Below are positions 37,257 through 46,502 of a DNA stretch of 64,000 nt, one piece after another. Numbering within the stretch: the first letter of the stretch is position 1; every line of letters starts with the position of its first letter. The stretch is from contig JAKBMG010000072.1 in the NCBI GenBank assembly GCA_021831685.1, positions 1 through 64,000 on the forward strand. Reading direction: 5' to 3'. The DNA comes from Bacteroidota bacterium (GTDB lineage: Bacteria > Bacteroidota > Ignavibacteria > Ignavibacteriales > Ignavibacteriaceae). Under the pieces are notes generated by a model. That model was given only the letters and a program-made list of their open reading frames with translations. It was not told the origin of the DNA and did not search any database. Position numbers and translations under genes: made by a program.

Positions 37257-37821
37257 TTATTTATACTTTGCAATAAACAAACCATACGGAGTCCTTTCAC
37301 AATTTTCTGATGGATTCGGGAGAAAGACTTTGGCAGATTTTTTCAAGATCCAAAAAAATGTTTATCCCGTCGGAAGGTTGGACATGGACAGCGAAGGATT
37401 GCTGTTACTGGCAAACGACAAAAAACTTACCGACTATCTGTTAAACCCGGGAAACAAACATGATCGGGAATATTTTTCTCAAGTGGAAGGGATCCCTTCC
37501 GATTCTGAATTAAAAACATTAGAAGAAGGAGTAATAATAGAAAAGCGAATTACCCTACCTGCAAAAGTAAAAATGATTGAGCCTCCTAAAATTTGGGATA
37601 GGATTCCGCCTATAAGAGTTAGGGACAATATTCCGTCATCATGGATAAGCTTGGTTCTAATAGAAGGGCGGAACAGGCAAGTTAGAAAGATGACAGCAGC
37701 CATCGGTCATCCAACTTTACGATTGATTAGAGTAAGAATTAAAAATATTCTACTTAAAGATTTGAAACCAGGTGAAATACGACCACTTAAGCCTGAAGAA
37801 ATCGCAGAACTTTTAAGTTAG
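37243..37821 (+). CDS. rluE: RsuA/RluE-family pseudouridine synthase
   Basis: A 192-residue enzyme lacking the S4 domain, as RluE does. The catalytic motif VGRLDMDSEGLLLL holds the nucleophile Asp, and LIEGRNRQVRKMTAAIGHPTLRLIR is the conserved second motif. This predicts pseudouridylation of 23S rRNA. It converges on the acetolactate decarboxylase gene with a four-base overlap. Confidence 0.9.
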   Translation: MNQNNYLYFAINKPYGVLSQFSDGFGRKTLADFFKIQKNVYPVGRLDMDSEGLLLLANDKKLTDYLLNPGNKHDREYFSQVEGIPSDSELKTLEEGVIIEKRITLPAKVKMIEPPKIWDRIPPIRVRDNIPSSWISLVLIEGRNRQVRKMTAAIGHPTLRLIRVRIKNILLKDLKPGEIRPLKPEEIAELLS

Positions 37822-38576
37822 TTTTGTTTCTGTACTTCAAAATTATTGTTCCGAAAATCTGTGCTTGAAGGAATTCTCATCTTAAAGTTTTTTACAAATT
37901 CAATTTCAATTTTTACATGTTCCGTCATTAAATTAAGTACATGCCCCCCCTGGTTTTTATTTTCCGAAATAAAATGGAAATGAAAACCAGGCGCATTCAG
38001 TTCTTTCATATATGAAGGAAAACAAAATCCAACCATTGTTCCTTCAATATTTTTGAAATTAAAAATAGATTGATGTTCGAGCACTTCGGATAAACTTGAA
38101 TATGGTTTAGTTTGTTTTTCTTCGCTTCTAGCTTTGACGGATAGAAATTTTCCTTTAACCTTAACAGCGCATATAATATTTTTTGACAGCAAGGCTTTAT
38201 CGATAAACTTTTCCAGGCTAAGAAAATTTAAAGTGTCGTTTAAGTCAATCACTGTGTCTGCGCGAAAAAATATTTCGGTGACAAAGGGGGTCTTTTCAGA
38301 ATTCGGAGGGACATTGACTTTACCAGCAGCATTTACGCGGTAAACAACGCCATTTAAATAAATCATTTCTCCGTCTACGCCGTTAAAAGTTCCCAAACCA
38401 AAGTCGCCCATTTTTTTCATTTTAGATACTGTAAAATTACCGTTCATAACTCCGCTCATGAGGGAAACAATCGGAGCGGATTGGAAGACTGTCCCATAGC
38501 TAACCTGCGGAAATAACTTTCCAGTTAAAGAGAAGAAAACTAAAAAGAAAACAAAAAGGGTTGATATATATTTCAA
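37818..38576 (-). CDS. Acetolactate decarboxylase, exported
   Basis: A 252-residue zinc enzyme converting 2-acetolactate to acetoin. GDFGLGTFNGVDGEMIYLNG near residue 57, GTMVGFCFPSYM, the His-x-His pair in GFHFHFISE and GGHVLNL reproduce the metal site of the BudA/AlsD family. An N-terminal hydrophobic signal segment (about residues 1-24) predicts export, whereas classical AlsD is cytoplasmic in many bacteria. No acetolactate synthase is adjacent. Confidence 0.9.
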   Translation of the reverse strand: MKYISTLFVFFLVFFSLTGKLFPQVSYGTVFQSAPIVSLMSGVMNGNFTVSKMKKMGDFGLGTFNGVDGEMIYLNGVVYRVNAAGKVNVPPNSEKTPFVTEIFFRADTVIDLNDTLNFLSLEKFIDKALLSKNIICAVKVKGKFLSVKARSEEKQTKPYSSLSEVLEHQSIFNFKNIEGTMVGFCFPSYMKELNAPGFHFHFISENKNQGGHVLNLMTEHVKIEIEFVKNFKMRIPSSTDFRNNNFEVQKQN

Positions 38577-38591
38577 AATAATTTTTGTTTA

Positions 38592-39047
38592 TTAAACTAA
38601 ATCTGACGAGCAATGAGCACAACGGGTCGCTTGAAGAGGAATTTTTGAAAAACAAAAAGGACAATCTTTTGTTACCGGGGCTTGTGGAACCTCTGATTCA
38701 CTTTTTCTCTTCATAGTATTTACGGCTTTAACTAATAAAAAAACAGAAAAAGCAATAATCAAAAAGCTAATAACTGTGTTTATGAATAAGCCGTAGTTGA
38801 TTGTAACAGCACCGGCTGCGCTTGCGTCTTTTAATGTAGCGTAAGGACCGGCAAATTTTGCTCCTGATTTAAGGACTACGAACAATTCAGAAAAATCCAC
38901 ATTTCCCAGGATCATTCCAATTGGGGGCATAATAATATCTGAGACAAGTGATTTTACAATTGTTCCAAAAGCCGCACCGATAATGATACCAACAGCCATG
39001 TCGAGTACATTCCCCTTTATCGCAAATTCTCTGAATTCCTTTAACAT
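38592..39047 (-). CDS. mscL: MscL mechanosensitive channel with zinc ribbon
   Basis: A 151-residue large-conductance channel. The first helix has [24 protein letters not shown], and the second [26 protein letters not shown]. After these comes a C-terminal zinc ribbon with two CxxC pairs (CPFC and CAHC). It opens on membrane stretch to release solutes under osmotic downshock. The ribbon replaces the usual C-terminal helical bundle. Confidence 0.95.
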   Translation of the reverse strand: MLKEFREFAIKGNVLDMAVGIIIGAAFGTIVKSLVSDIIMPPIGMILGNVDFSELFVVLKSGAKFAGPYATLKDASAAGAVTINYGLFINTVISFLIIAFSVFLLVKAVNTMKRKSESEVPQAPVTKDCPFCFSKIPLQATRCAHCSSDLV

Positions 39048-39458
39048 AATTTATTCTCCTCAAAATTTTGAAAGTAAATTAATAAAGTATTCCTTAATGA
39101 AATTTAAAAAGAAAAACTCATAGTTGCACGAGTTCAAGTTATTTTTCATGTTTTTAAAATCACCTTACGCAGAAGCAGCACTTCGGATTATGGAATAATG
39201 GAAAACACCAATTAATTCTATTACAAATTCACTCCAATTTTCCAGCAATTGTGTAATATGAATTAAAATCTTTGCATGATAATTTGCTTCCAGGCAAACT
39301 ACTTGGTTTTCCAGGCAGACCTAAATTACCTGAATAGCTCAAAATTGCATTTAGGAGCCTCTTTTTAAACATTTGTAATAGTGGCATACTTTTGGAATTA
39401 TATCGAGTGATTCGAAAGTGAAAATTGTTTTTTAATCAATATTTTCCGGAGTTATATC
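39048..39458. other. Intergenic gap with an inverted MITE-like copy
   Basis: This 411-base divergent gap precedes the lipoprotein operon. It contains the dispersed repeat copy 3 at 39161-39260. A GGAG ribosome-binding site sits just before the 39459 start. Nothing else is recognised. Confidence 0.6.
39161..39260 (-). repeat. Dispersed MITE-like repeat, copy 3 (inverted)
   Basis: CACCTTACGCAG begins the plus strand here and a degenerate GTGTAATATG ends it. Read on the minus strand the block order matches 27741-27848, including CCATTATTCC followed by TCCGAAG, GCTTCTGCG and the final TAAGGTG. It lies between mscL and the lipoprotein operon. Confidence 0.68.
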
Positions 39459-40406
39459 ATGAAATACTTCCTAATTAAACGAAACTTAATTCTAAAAGAA
39501 TTATTATTATTCGGTGTATTTTTTATTTTTTCATTATTTATGGGCTGTAACAATTCCCCCACCGCACCTTCACTTAGTACTTCAACAGACGGAGCAGCAA
39601 TGCAAAAAATTGCCGAGTCGGACTCTTCCGTCACTTCATTTGATTCTAATTATAATGAGGGACAGGCAATGAGTTTTATGGGAAAAACAATTGCTCAAAT
39701 TAACCCTGTTAAAGTCGGACAAATCGTTCGCGTAGTTAATAAGGACTTTACTTACAATGTAGTCGGAGATACATCGTACGCGACATTCACAAGAACATTT
39801 GAAGGTGTATTATACATAGTTGCGGTTTCAAACTTTTCCGGGCATGATACAGTAATATCAAAACCTTTCACATCAACAATTTCATTAAATTTAATTTACA
39901 CAAGGGTGGGAAATTCAAATAACCCAACATTTAACTGGAGATTGGCTGCAGTTTCATTACCTGAAGGCGGCACTTTAACTTCAAATGTATCTATACAAAA
40001 TGTTACTGTATTTTTGCCGAACGGCGATACTCTGTCTGTAAATTCTCCCAATGATTATTACGTTGCAAGAGGAAAAGGCTGGAAAAGGCAGCTTCCGGAG
40101 ATTGGCAGAAATAAACCGGTAACTATTCAAGTCACTTTGAACAGCGCTTATACGGATACTGATTTTGTTACACTTACTCACGGCGGTGATTTTAGTGGAT
40201 TGCATAGAGAAAAATTAAAATTAGAATTAGTATCTTCAACTCCTTCTGGCAACGGATATTTAAAAATTTACAAGGGAACTTATTTGACTCATAACTGGCC
40301 TGGATACCATCAAGCAATTATCAATGCTTTCCCGAAACAGGTAATTTTCGATGACTCCTCTCCGGTTGAAATAAGTACCTGGGGTATTCCTTATTTTATT
40401 AAATAA
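39459..40406 (+). CDS. Predicted lipoprotein
   Basis: A 315-residue protein with a long hydrophobic signal and lipobox-like FMGC (Cys30), then an Asn/Ser/Thr/Pro linker. The rest is beta-rich with many Thr, Val and Asn residues and no Cys, suggestive of an extracellular beta-sandwich. It is the first of four plus-strand surface genes. No family recognised. Confidence 0.72.
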   Translation: MKYFLIKRNLILKELLLFGVFFIFSLFMGCNNSPTAPSLSTSTDGAAMQKIAESDSSVTSFDSNYNEGQAMSFMGKTIAQINPVKVGQIVRVVNKDFTYNVVGDTSYATFTRTFEGVLYIVAVSNFSGHDTVISKPFTSTISLNLIYTRVGNSNNPTFNWRLAAVSLPEGGTLTSNVSIQNVTVFLPNGDTLSVNSPNDYYVARGKGWKRQLPEIGRNKPVTIQVTLNSAYTDTDFVTLTHGGDFSGLHREKLKLELVSSTPSGNGYLKIYKGTYLTHNWPGYHQAIINAFPKQVIFDDSSPVEISTWGIPYFIK

Positions 40407-40454
40407 TAATATTTAGATTGAAAAAAATACACCACAATGTTATGTTAGAAACCA

Positions 40455-41378
40455 ATGAAAATAGTTAAATCATATATTGTGGTGTTTTTTTTCGGGTTGT
40501 TGCTTTTCATTTTTGGTTGCGATAATCCGGCGCCAACTGAGCTTATACAGGATAATTCCACACAGGAAAGCCCTGTTCAAGTTCAGGTATTAACAAAGGA
40601 TACCAGTAATGAATATTACAGCAACGGTTTTGATACAACAGGTGTTGCTACTACTTATTCCGGTACTTCTGATGTTGTTACGATAAGCGGCGTAAAAGTT
40701 ACTGTCAATAATATTACAACGAGTAGCTCTTTAGCTCAAGCAATCTTTTTTGATAAGAGTCACCCTGTTCATTCTTCAAATGGTGGTGTTATGAGTTATC
40801 TTACCATAGCGCCCGGTATCGTTAAATTTAATAATCAGAGAGCGGCTAAAATTCTTTACCATCTTAGATTTAACGACCACGGTATCCACAGGGATACTAT
40901 TCTAGGGTACCAATACATATTAAGCCAAAATTCTGCAATTCCATTCAATTTTGATTATGGTTCTGCCATCTCATTCCAGTTAGACCAAATGAACGGAGGA
41001 ATGCAGTATAGTTTTAATATTCCAACACCAGAAGAAATAACAGGCAGGGTGAATCTGACAGGCAAGAAGGTAAACGGAAATTTAAATGCCTTACTTGAAT
41101 GGAATGCATCGACTCTTTCAAATACCAAAGTTGTAGAGATTATTTTAGGCGTCATGGTAAAAGGCACAAATACTTCATATCCGCTCTACAAGCTAAGTGC
41201 TAATGACAATGGTAAGTTGTCGGTTCCACCAAAACTGCTAAACGAAATACCGTTTAATAAATATGATAGATTCGTCTTTACTTTTATTAGGCAATTTATA
41301 ATTCATCACAACGAACAAGGAAATGATTTAACTGTTTATTCCCAAAGCATTCACAGTATTATATTAAATATCCCTTGA
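40455..41378 (+). CDS. Predicted lipoprotein
   Basis: A 307-residue protein with a lipoprotein signal (IFGC, Cys22). It is beta-rich, without Cys in the mature part apart from the lipid anchor. It shows no obvious identity to the preceding lipoprotein beyond the signal and composition. Its stop overlaps the TTG start of the barrel gene by three bases (TTGA), so it is coupled to that gene. Function unknown. Confidence 0.72.
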   Translation: MKIVKSYIVVFFFGLLLFIFGCDNPAPTELIQDNSTQESPVQVQVLTKDTSNEYYSNGFDTTGVATTYSGTSDVVTISGVKVTVNNITTSSSLAQAIFFDKSHPVHSSNGGVMSYLTIAPGIVKFNNQRAAKILYHLRFNDHGIHRDTILGYQYILSQNSAIPFNFDYGSAISFQLDQMNGGMQYSFNIPTPEEITGRVNLTGKKVNGNLNALLEWNASTLSNTKVVEIILGVMVKGTNTSYPLYKLSANDNGKLSVPPKLLNEIPFNKYDRFVFTFIRQFIIHHNEQGNDLTVYSQSIHSIILNIP

Positions 41379-43366
41379 AAAACAGATACATCATCTCCAT
41401 CATATTTTTTATTATGATAGGGACAGTCAAAATATCGGCGCAGAGCTCATTCGGACTTTCTGGCTACTGGGCACCTCTTGAGGAGAACAGCACGCTTATG
41501 AATAGCTATGAAGCAAATCCGGAAAATTTTTCTTCACTGAAAGACTGGGGACTGTCTTTTTCATACGGAGGTGAGTTTTCTAATACTCCTACCTCGAGCT
41601 TATATCTGATTTCACTATCAAAGCAAATCGGGAGGCATTTTGTTTCAGTTAGATATACACCGGGTTATCAAAAGGATTTTATTTTTAATAATGGTCAATC
41701 AATTTTGATACATGATTCAACATCCCAGGCGCTTGACTCAAAATATACTTACAAGGAATTATTCGGATTTGGATATTCATATAAATTTTCCGGACAGTTT
41801 AGCACAGGATTTTCTCTCCGCTATTTCAAACAAGAATTTGATCAGGAATCAGTGGAACCTGTTTTTTCAGATACGCTTTATTTAAATCGTTTTAGCAAAA
41901 TAGATGACATAAATTTTTGGCGCGCTGATTTTGGTTTCAACTATCTACCGTCAAAATATTTCTCTTTTTCTCTATCTACCATAAATTTATTTAACATTAA
42001 TGAGTCCGCAGTTGATACAACTCTTATTCCATACGAAATTAAAAAATCTAAGGGCATTACATTCGGGCTGTCGGTTTCACCTGCGGAAAATTTTGATTAT
42101 AATTTTATTTATGAAACAACAAACGCACTCCAGACTGGATTCGATATTTCCTTCAACATATTCAACGGAAAAGCTCGAATTGGCGTAACTGGGTTTCATG
42201 ATAACTATCAGTCCCCTTTTATTGCCGGAATCATTCCGGCGATTTCCTTCAACACAAAATTTTTCGGTGTATCTTTAAGCGGAGTGAAATATTTTTCAAA
42301 TAGAAACATACAGCATACTTTCAGCGAATTTACTAACGAAGGCTTAGATAATATTATAAATAACCGTTACAGCTATGACAAAGCCATTCTTACTGTTACA
42401 TTTGCGCTAAATACCATTGCGGAAAAAGAAGTTCAATTTTTAGATGCAAATATTGTAAGAGATATTTATCCTACTATGTCTGATAATTATCTTAATCGTC
42501 CTTTTGCAACTGCAAAGGTCATTAATCTTACTCACAGAACAATCACCATAAAGCCATCAAGTAAAATTGAAGGCATTAATGAAGATAGAATTGTTTCTCC
42601 TGTTGTTAAGATAGGGCCAAAAGACACAGCAGAGGTTTCCTTCTATACAATCATTCCCCAATCTTACGATAAGAAAAAGACCGGAATATCTTTTGTTAAC
42701 TTCTACATTACTGCGAATAACGGTCAGCCTGACGATCAAATTCAAAAACCAATATTGGTTAATGGTATAAATTCATGGGATGGTAAGGTTATAAATCTGT
42801 GTTACTTTATTAAACGTGATTTTCAATTCTCGATGGATTATTCAAAGCAAATATTGAGTCGTTACAAAAGTGAACTTGATACCATGGCTTATTCAATATC
42901 CATATTTTATAAGGCAAAAATTTTATTTAATAATTTTGTAAAAGAGCTCGTTTACACAGCTAATCCGACTGCCGCTCAAGATTATGTTCAGTTCCCAAAT
43001 GAAACCTTAAAATTAAAAGGGGGTAATTGCGACGATCTTAGCGTTCTTTACAGCTCATTCCTTGAAAGTGTTGGTATACAAACAGCACTGGTCGATTACA
43101 AGCCACAGAATGGAATCGGACATGTTAATATTTTAATAGATACACAACTATCACCTGATCAAGCCAGATTAATTACGGACAATGACAGTAAATATTTTAT
43201 CAGAAAAAACGAATCTGGCGTTGATGAGGTTTGGATTCCGGTTGAGACTACTTCGCTTACTAACTTTGATAAAGCCTGGCAGTTAGGTTCGGAAAAATTT
43301 AACCGGGATGCTCTTGATAACTTAGGGCTTGCAAAGGGAAGCGTTGAAATTGTTGATGTATATTGA
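41375..43366 (+). CDS. Outer-membrane barrel fused to transglutaminase-like domain
   Basis: A 663-residue protein with a signal peptide (cleavage near Ala-Gln at 22-23). Residues 30-345 show alternating strands of an outer-membrane beta-barrel, then an Ig-like segment (about 365-460). The C-terminal domain has GGNCDDLSVLYSSFLESVG with Cys552, His583 in GHVNIL and Glu624 in WIPVETTS. This gives a Cys-His-acid triad of the transglutaminase-like/papain fold, with Glu where Asp is commonest. It starts at TTG. It may cleave or cross-link surface proteins. Confidence 0.75.
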   Translation: MKNRYIISIIFFIMIGTVKISAQSSFGLSGYWAPLEENSTLMNSYEANPENFSSLKDWGLSFSYGGEFSNTPTSSLYLISLSKQIGRHFVSVRYTPGYQKDFIFNNGQSILIHDSTSQALDSKYTYKELFGFGYSYKFSGQFSTGFSLRYFKQEFDQESVEPVFSDTLYLNRFSKIDDINFWRADFGFNYLPSKYFSFSLSTINLFNINESAVDTTLIPYEIKKSKGITFGLSVSPAENFDYNFIYETTNALQTGFDISFNIFNGKARIGVTGFHDNYQSPFIAGIIPAISFNTKFFGVSLSGVKYFSNRNIQHTFSEFTNEGLDNIINNRYSYDKAILTVTFALNTIAEKEVQFLDANIVRDIYPTMSDNYLNRPFATAKVINLTHRTITIKPSSKIEGINEDRIVSPVVKIGPKDTAEVSFYTIIPQSYDKKKTGISFVNFYITANNGQPDDQIQKPILVNGINSWDGKVINLCYFIKRDFQFSMDYSKQILSRYKSELDTMAYSISIFYKAKILFNNFVKELVYTANPTAAQDYVQFPNETLKLKGGNCDDLSVLYSSFLESVGIQTALVDYKPQNGIGHVNILIDTQLSPDQARLITDNDSKYFIRKNESGVDEVWIPVETTSLTNFDKAWQLGSEKFNRDALDNLGLAKGSVEIVDVY

Positions 43367-43423
43367 TCTTGTTTATTGGCGATAACTAAAGTTATGCTAA
43401 AAGTTTTATTTTAAATATTATCT

Positions 43424-43450
43424 TCGTGTAACAAGAAATCTGTTTCACGA
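43424..43450. other. Leader stem-loop before the FecR-like gene
   Basis: TCGTGTAAC at 43424-43432 pairs with GTTTCACGA at 43442-43450 around a nine-base loop with one mismatch. It lies between the barrel gene and the FecR-like gene in the 136-base gap. It may be an mRNA-stability element or weak terminator. Confidence 0.4.
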
Positions 43451-43502
43451 ACTACTGCGAAGGAGTCTCGAAAGACAGGAAGGAAAATTTTAGAGGTATA
43501 TT

Positions 43503-44189
43503 ATGAAAAGCACATTAATTGTAATTTTATTCTTTTGCGCCGGAATTATTTCTGCCCAAAGTTTTAAGGTTGAAAAGGTGATTGGAAATGTCAAAGCTCA
43601 AATCGGGGCAAGTGAAAACTGGAGTCAGATAAAACCGGGCGAAATATTAATCGCTAATTCAACTATTTCTACCGGCGAAAAATCTTCCGTATCGCTCGAC
43701 GGAAATAATATCCATTTTGTGCTTAAAGGGTCTTCCGCATTACCGTTGACTAATTTAAAGAAGATGTCCCTTGACCAACTTATACTTGCGCTTGCAATGC
43801 AGGACATGATTAACGCACCTAGAAAAAAAGAAGAAGCAAACTCAAAAAACACTGCCGTTTACGGGGCTGAAATCAACGGCATCAAAGAGCCTTTTGTTGT
43901 TTCTTCCAACTTTGGAGTACAGCGACTTAACGGAGCAGTTCAGCTTGCAGAAAGCGGTTTTAAGGAGTCAGCCATTATCGATGCAAAAGAAACCTTCAGA
44001 AAATATCCTGAGACAAGCAAGATGCCAAACTTCCGGATTTATTTTGCAAATCTTCTTGCAGACCTAAATTTAAATGAAGAAGCTTATGATGATTTCAAAC
44101 AAATCGGCTCGCTAAAATTAGACAGCGACCAGAAAAGTGACGTCGCCGGCAAGCTTGATATGCTTTCTAAAAAGTTGATGAAGAACTGA
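43503..44189 (+). CDS. FecR-like exported protein
   Basis: A 228-residue protein with a signal peptide (cleavage near Ala-Gln at 18-19). Residues 20-75 resemble the beta-rich FecR domain (VEKVIGNVKAQIG, then WSQIKPGEILIANSTISTGEKSSVSL). The C-terminal 100 residues are helical and TPR-like. Unlike true FecR it has no cytoplasmic anti-sigma part. It is likely a periplasmic partner of the barrel-transglutaminase; this is inferred from position. Confidence 0.68.
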   Translation: MKSTLIVILFFCAGIISAQSFKVEKVIGNVKAQIGASENWSQIKPGEILIANSTISTGEKSSVSLDGNNIHFVLKGSSALPLTNLKKMSLDQLILALAMQDMINAPRKKEEANSKNTAVYGAEINGIKEPFVVSSNFGVQRLNGAVQLAESGFKESAIIDAKETFRKYPETSKMPNFRIYFANLLADLNLNEEAYDDFKQIGSLKLDSDQKSDVAGKLDMLSKKLMKN

Positions 44190-44198
44190 TAAATTTAG

Positions 44199-44858
44199 TT
44201 AAAATTTATTCGTCCCGACAATATTTACGCCTATATCGATTTTGTCGGCGACACGACTTCCGAGAACCATATTTTTTACCCCGAACTTAGAAAGCATAAT
44301 TTGAAATTTGGCTGTAACGCCAAGTAAATCACCCGGTTCACGTGTTTCTGTTACCGGGCTTTCATCGAGATATGTTAAAGTAGCTGAAATTGGAATTTCA
44401 TTTTTAACTCCGTGAAGAAAAAATATTCCAAGCAAATTTAGTTCAAGCTTATTGGCGGCAAGTTTTTTCACCCCAGTGACCTTTTTAATAGTAAAAGAAA
44501 TTTTGGGAAATTGTTCGGCATCTAACCATTTTGGCGCTCGCAGGTCTTTATCCCTCATTGAGATCCCTGTATTGATAGATGCAGTAGCGATTGATATTTC
44601 GCCTTTTAATGTAGCAGCGACATTTTTCACATCAAAAGAAATTTTCCCATCGACTTCGTTTGAAGTACCGTCGACTTCGTCAAGAGCTGTTATGCTTGTA
44701 AAAGTAGTTTGATTTCTACCTTTGGCGTCCTTAAAAGAAAAAGTTTGAACGCCGGATGCCTTCACATCAAATCCGGCTTGTCCGCTAGGCAATCCTTGCG
44801 GGAACATAGCGACAACAAACAAAATTGAAAGAGAAATTACCTTGATTGAAGTTTTCAT
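44199..44858 (-). CDS. YceI-family protein, exported
   Basis: A 219-residue lipocalin-like protein that binds isoprenoid-type ligands in the periplasm. The start at 44858 is chosen because it overlaps the preceding stop as TAATG; an upstream in-frame extension lies inside the neighbour. A signal peptide is followed by GLPSGQAGF and the YceI domain (SIATASINTGISMRDKDL, WLDAEQFPKISF, GVKNEIPI, FGVKNMVLGSRVADKIDIGV). The gene upstream is a small membrane protein. Confidence 0.87.
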   Translation of the reverse strand: MKTSIKVISLSILFVVAMFPQGLPSGQAGFDVKASGVQTFSFKDAKGRNQTTFTSITALDEVDGTSNEVDGKISFDVKNVAATLKGEISIATASINTGISMRDKDLRAPKWLDAEQFPKISFTIKKVTGVKKLAANKLELNLLGIFFLHGVKNEIPISATLTYLDESPVTETREPGDLLGVTAKFQIMLSKFGVKNMVLGSRVADKIDIGVNIVGTNKF

Positions 44859-45139
44859 TAATTTATTTTCCTTTTGTTTTTGAAAAGAAAGAACATAACG
44901 ATAGAAATACAAATAACTATTGCAGTAAAGGCGAGTGTATATTCAAGTCCGAGGGTAAAATGATTGATCCACTCATACCGCGGAGGTTGCCCGAGTAACT
45001 TATCAACATCAGACTGAGGAAGTTGTATCTCAATTTTTTGATGAGTAAACAAATGGAAACCCTGTAAAGCCCAGATTGCAAATGAAATTGTTATCGCCGC
45101 AAGTCCGCTGAATATTGTTATCTTTTGTTTTTTGTTCAT
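44858..45139 (-). CDS. Small two-helix membrane protein
   Basis: A 93-residue protein with hydrophobic segments at about residues 8-27 and 65-87, separated by a polar loop. It lies head-to-tail with YceI, sharing one base. The arrangement resembles the cytochrome b561/YceI associations in outline only; it lacks haem ligands. No family recognised. Confidence 0.62.
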   Translation of the reverse strand: MNKKQKITIFSGLAAITISFAIWALQGFHLFTHQKIEIQLPQSDVDKLLGQPPRYEWINHFTLGLEYTLAFTAIVICISIVMFFLFKNKRKIN

Positions 45140-45293
45140 TAAATTTATCTAAAAAGTTTTTCGTAATAAATCCGCTAAAGACGTTGGCTAATTAACAAAA
45201 TTAAGTTAAGGGTAAAAATGATTTACCGCATACTTATTGTTATTTTTCGGGTCGAAAAATTGTCCCTCAAATATCAGACTGGAAAATGTTTTT

Positions 45294-46502
45294 ATGAGCA
45301 ATTCACGAACTTATGATTTCGCAATTGTAGGTGGCGGTATTGTCGGAACAGCGACAGCATTATCGCTTCAAAGGTTAGGTAATTATTCGGTTGTCGTTCT
45401 TGAAACAGAAAACAGAGTAGCTCCGCATCAAACAGGAAATAATAGCGGCGTAATTCATTCTGGTCTTTATTATAAGCCTGGCTCTTTGAAAGCATTAAAC
45501 TGTGTTACAGGAAGAGAAATGATGTACCGTTTTTGTGAAGAAAATAATATTAACCACCAACACTGCGGAAAAATTGTACTTGCCTCTTCAAAAGAAGAAT
45601 TGCCGGCGCTTGATGAACTTGAAAGACGGGGAATTGCAAACGGATTGAATGGAGTTACCAGATTAGCCAAAGAAGAGATTAAAGATTATGAACCATACGC
45701 CGAAGGTATTGCGGGATTGTTTGTGTCTGAAACCGGAATTGTTGATTACACTGAAGTTACCGAAGCTTATGCAAAAATTATCTCGAATAACGGCGGTGAA
45801 GTTAATACTGACAGCAAATTTATTTCGCTGGTTAGGGATGGAAAAAATTTAATTCTGCAGACCTTATCCGGCGAAGTACGAGCTAAGTTTCTAATTAATT
45901 GCGGGGGGCTTCAAGCCGACAGAGTTGCCCGGATTTGCGGCGTTAACCCGAATTTACAAGTTATTCCCTTTCGCGGAGAATACTACAAATTAAAAAAGGA
46001 AAAGGAATATTTAGTTAAAAACTTAATTTATCCTGTGCCCGATTCTAAATTTCCATTTCTTGGAGTTCATTTTACAAGAATGATTAACGGTGGAATAGAA
46101 GCTGGTCCCAATGCAGTACTCGCGTTTAAGCGTGAAGGTTACAATCATAAAGATTTTTCAATTAAGGATGTTTCACAAATGATTTTTTATCCAGGCTTTT
46201 GGAAAATGGTCTCTCATCATTATAAAATGGGCATTGATGAATTCCGAAGATCATTCAGCAAAGTGCTTTTTGTTAAATCTCTTCAAAAATTAATTCCGTC
46301 AATAGGTTATGATGATGTTTACAGCGAAGGTGCTGGGGTGCGCGCTCAAGCGCTTGATCCGGACGGGAAATTAGTCGATGATTTTAGAATTATCGTGGCG
46401 GAAAAAATGATTCACGTATTAAATGCTCCTTCGCCAGCCGCAACCGCTTCTTTAAGTATAGGAAATACAATCGCCAAAAAAGCAATTAGTATTTTTAATT
46501 AG
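45294..46502 (+). CDS. lhgO: L-2-hydroxyglutarate oxidase
   Basis: A 402-residue FAD-dependent oxidoreductase of the DAO fold. YDFAIVGGGIVGTATALSLQR at the N-terminus binds FAD, HQTGNNSGVIHSGLYY is the family's second motif, and GGLQADRVAR and FRGEYYKL match LhgO. It ends with NAPSPAATASLSIGN. I chose ATG 45294, just before the flavin motif; the earlier ATG adds 19 residues with no domain. It has a four-base convergent overlap with ppc. Confidence 0.93.
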   Translation: MSNSRTYDFAIVGGGIVGTATALSLQRLGNYSVVVLETENRVAPHQTGNNSGVIHSGLYYKPGSLKALNCVTGREMMYRFCEENNINHQHCGKIVLASSKEELPALDELERRGIANGLNGVTRLAKEEIKDYEPYAEGIAGLFVSETGIVDYTEVTEAYAKIISNNGGEVNTDSKFISLVRDGKNLILQTLSGEVRAKFLINCGGLQADRVARICGVNPNLQVIPFRGEYYKLKKEKEYLVKNLIYPVPDSKFPFLGVHFTRMINGGIEAGPNAVLAFKREGYNHKDFSIKDVSQMIFYPGFWKMVSHHYKMGIDEFRRSFSKVLFVKSLQKLIPSIGYDDVYSEGAGVRAQALDPDGKLVDDFRIIVAEKMIHVLNAPSPAATASLSIGNTIAKKAISIFN

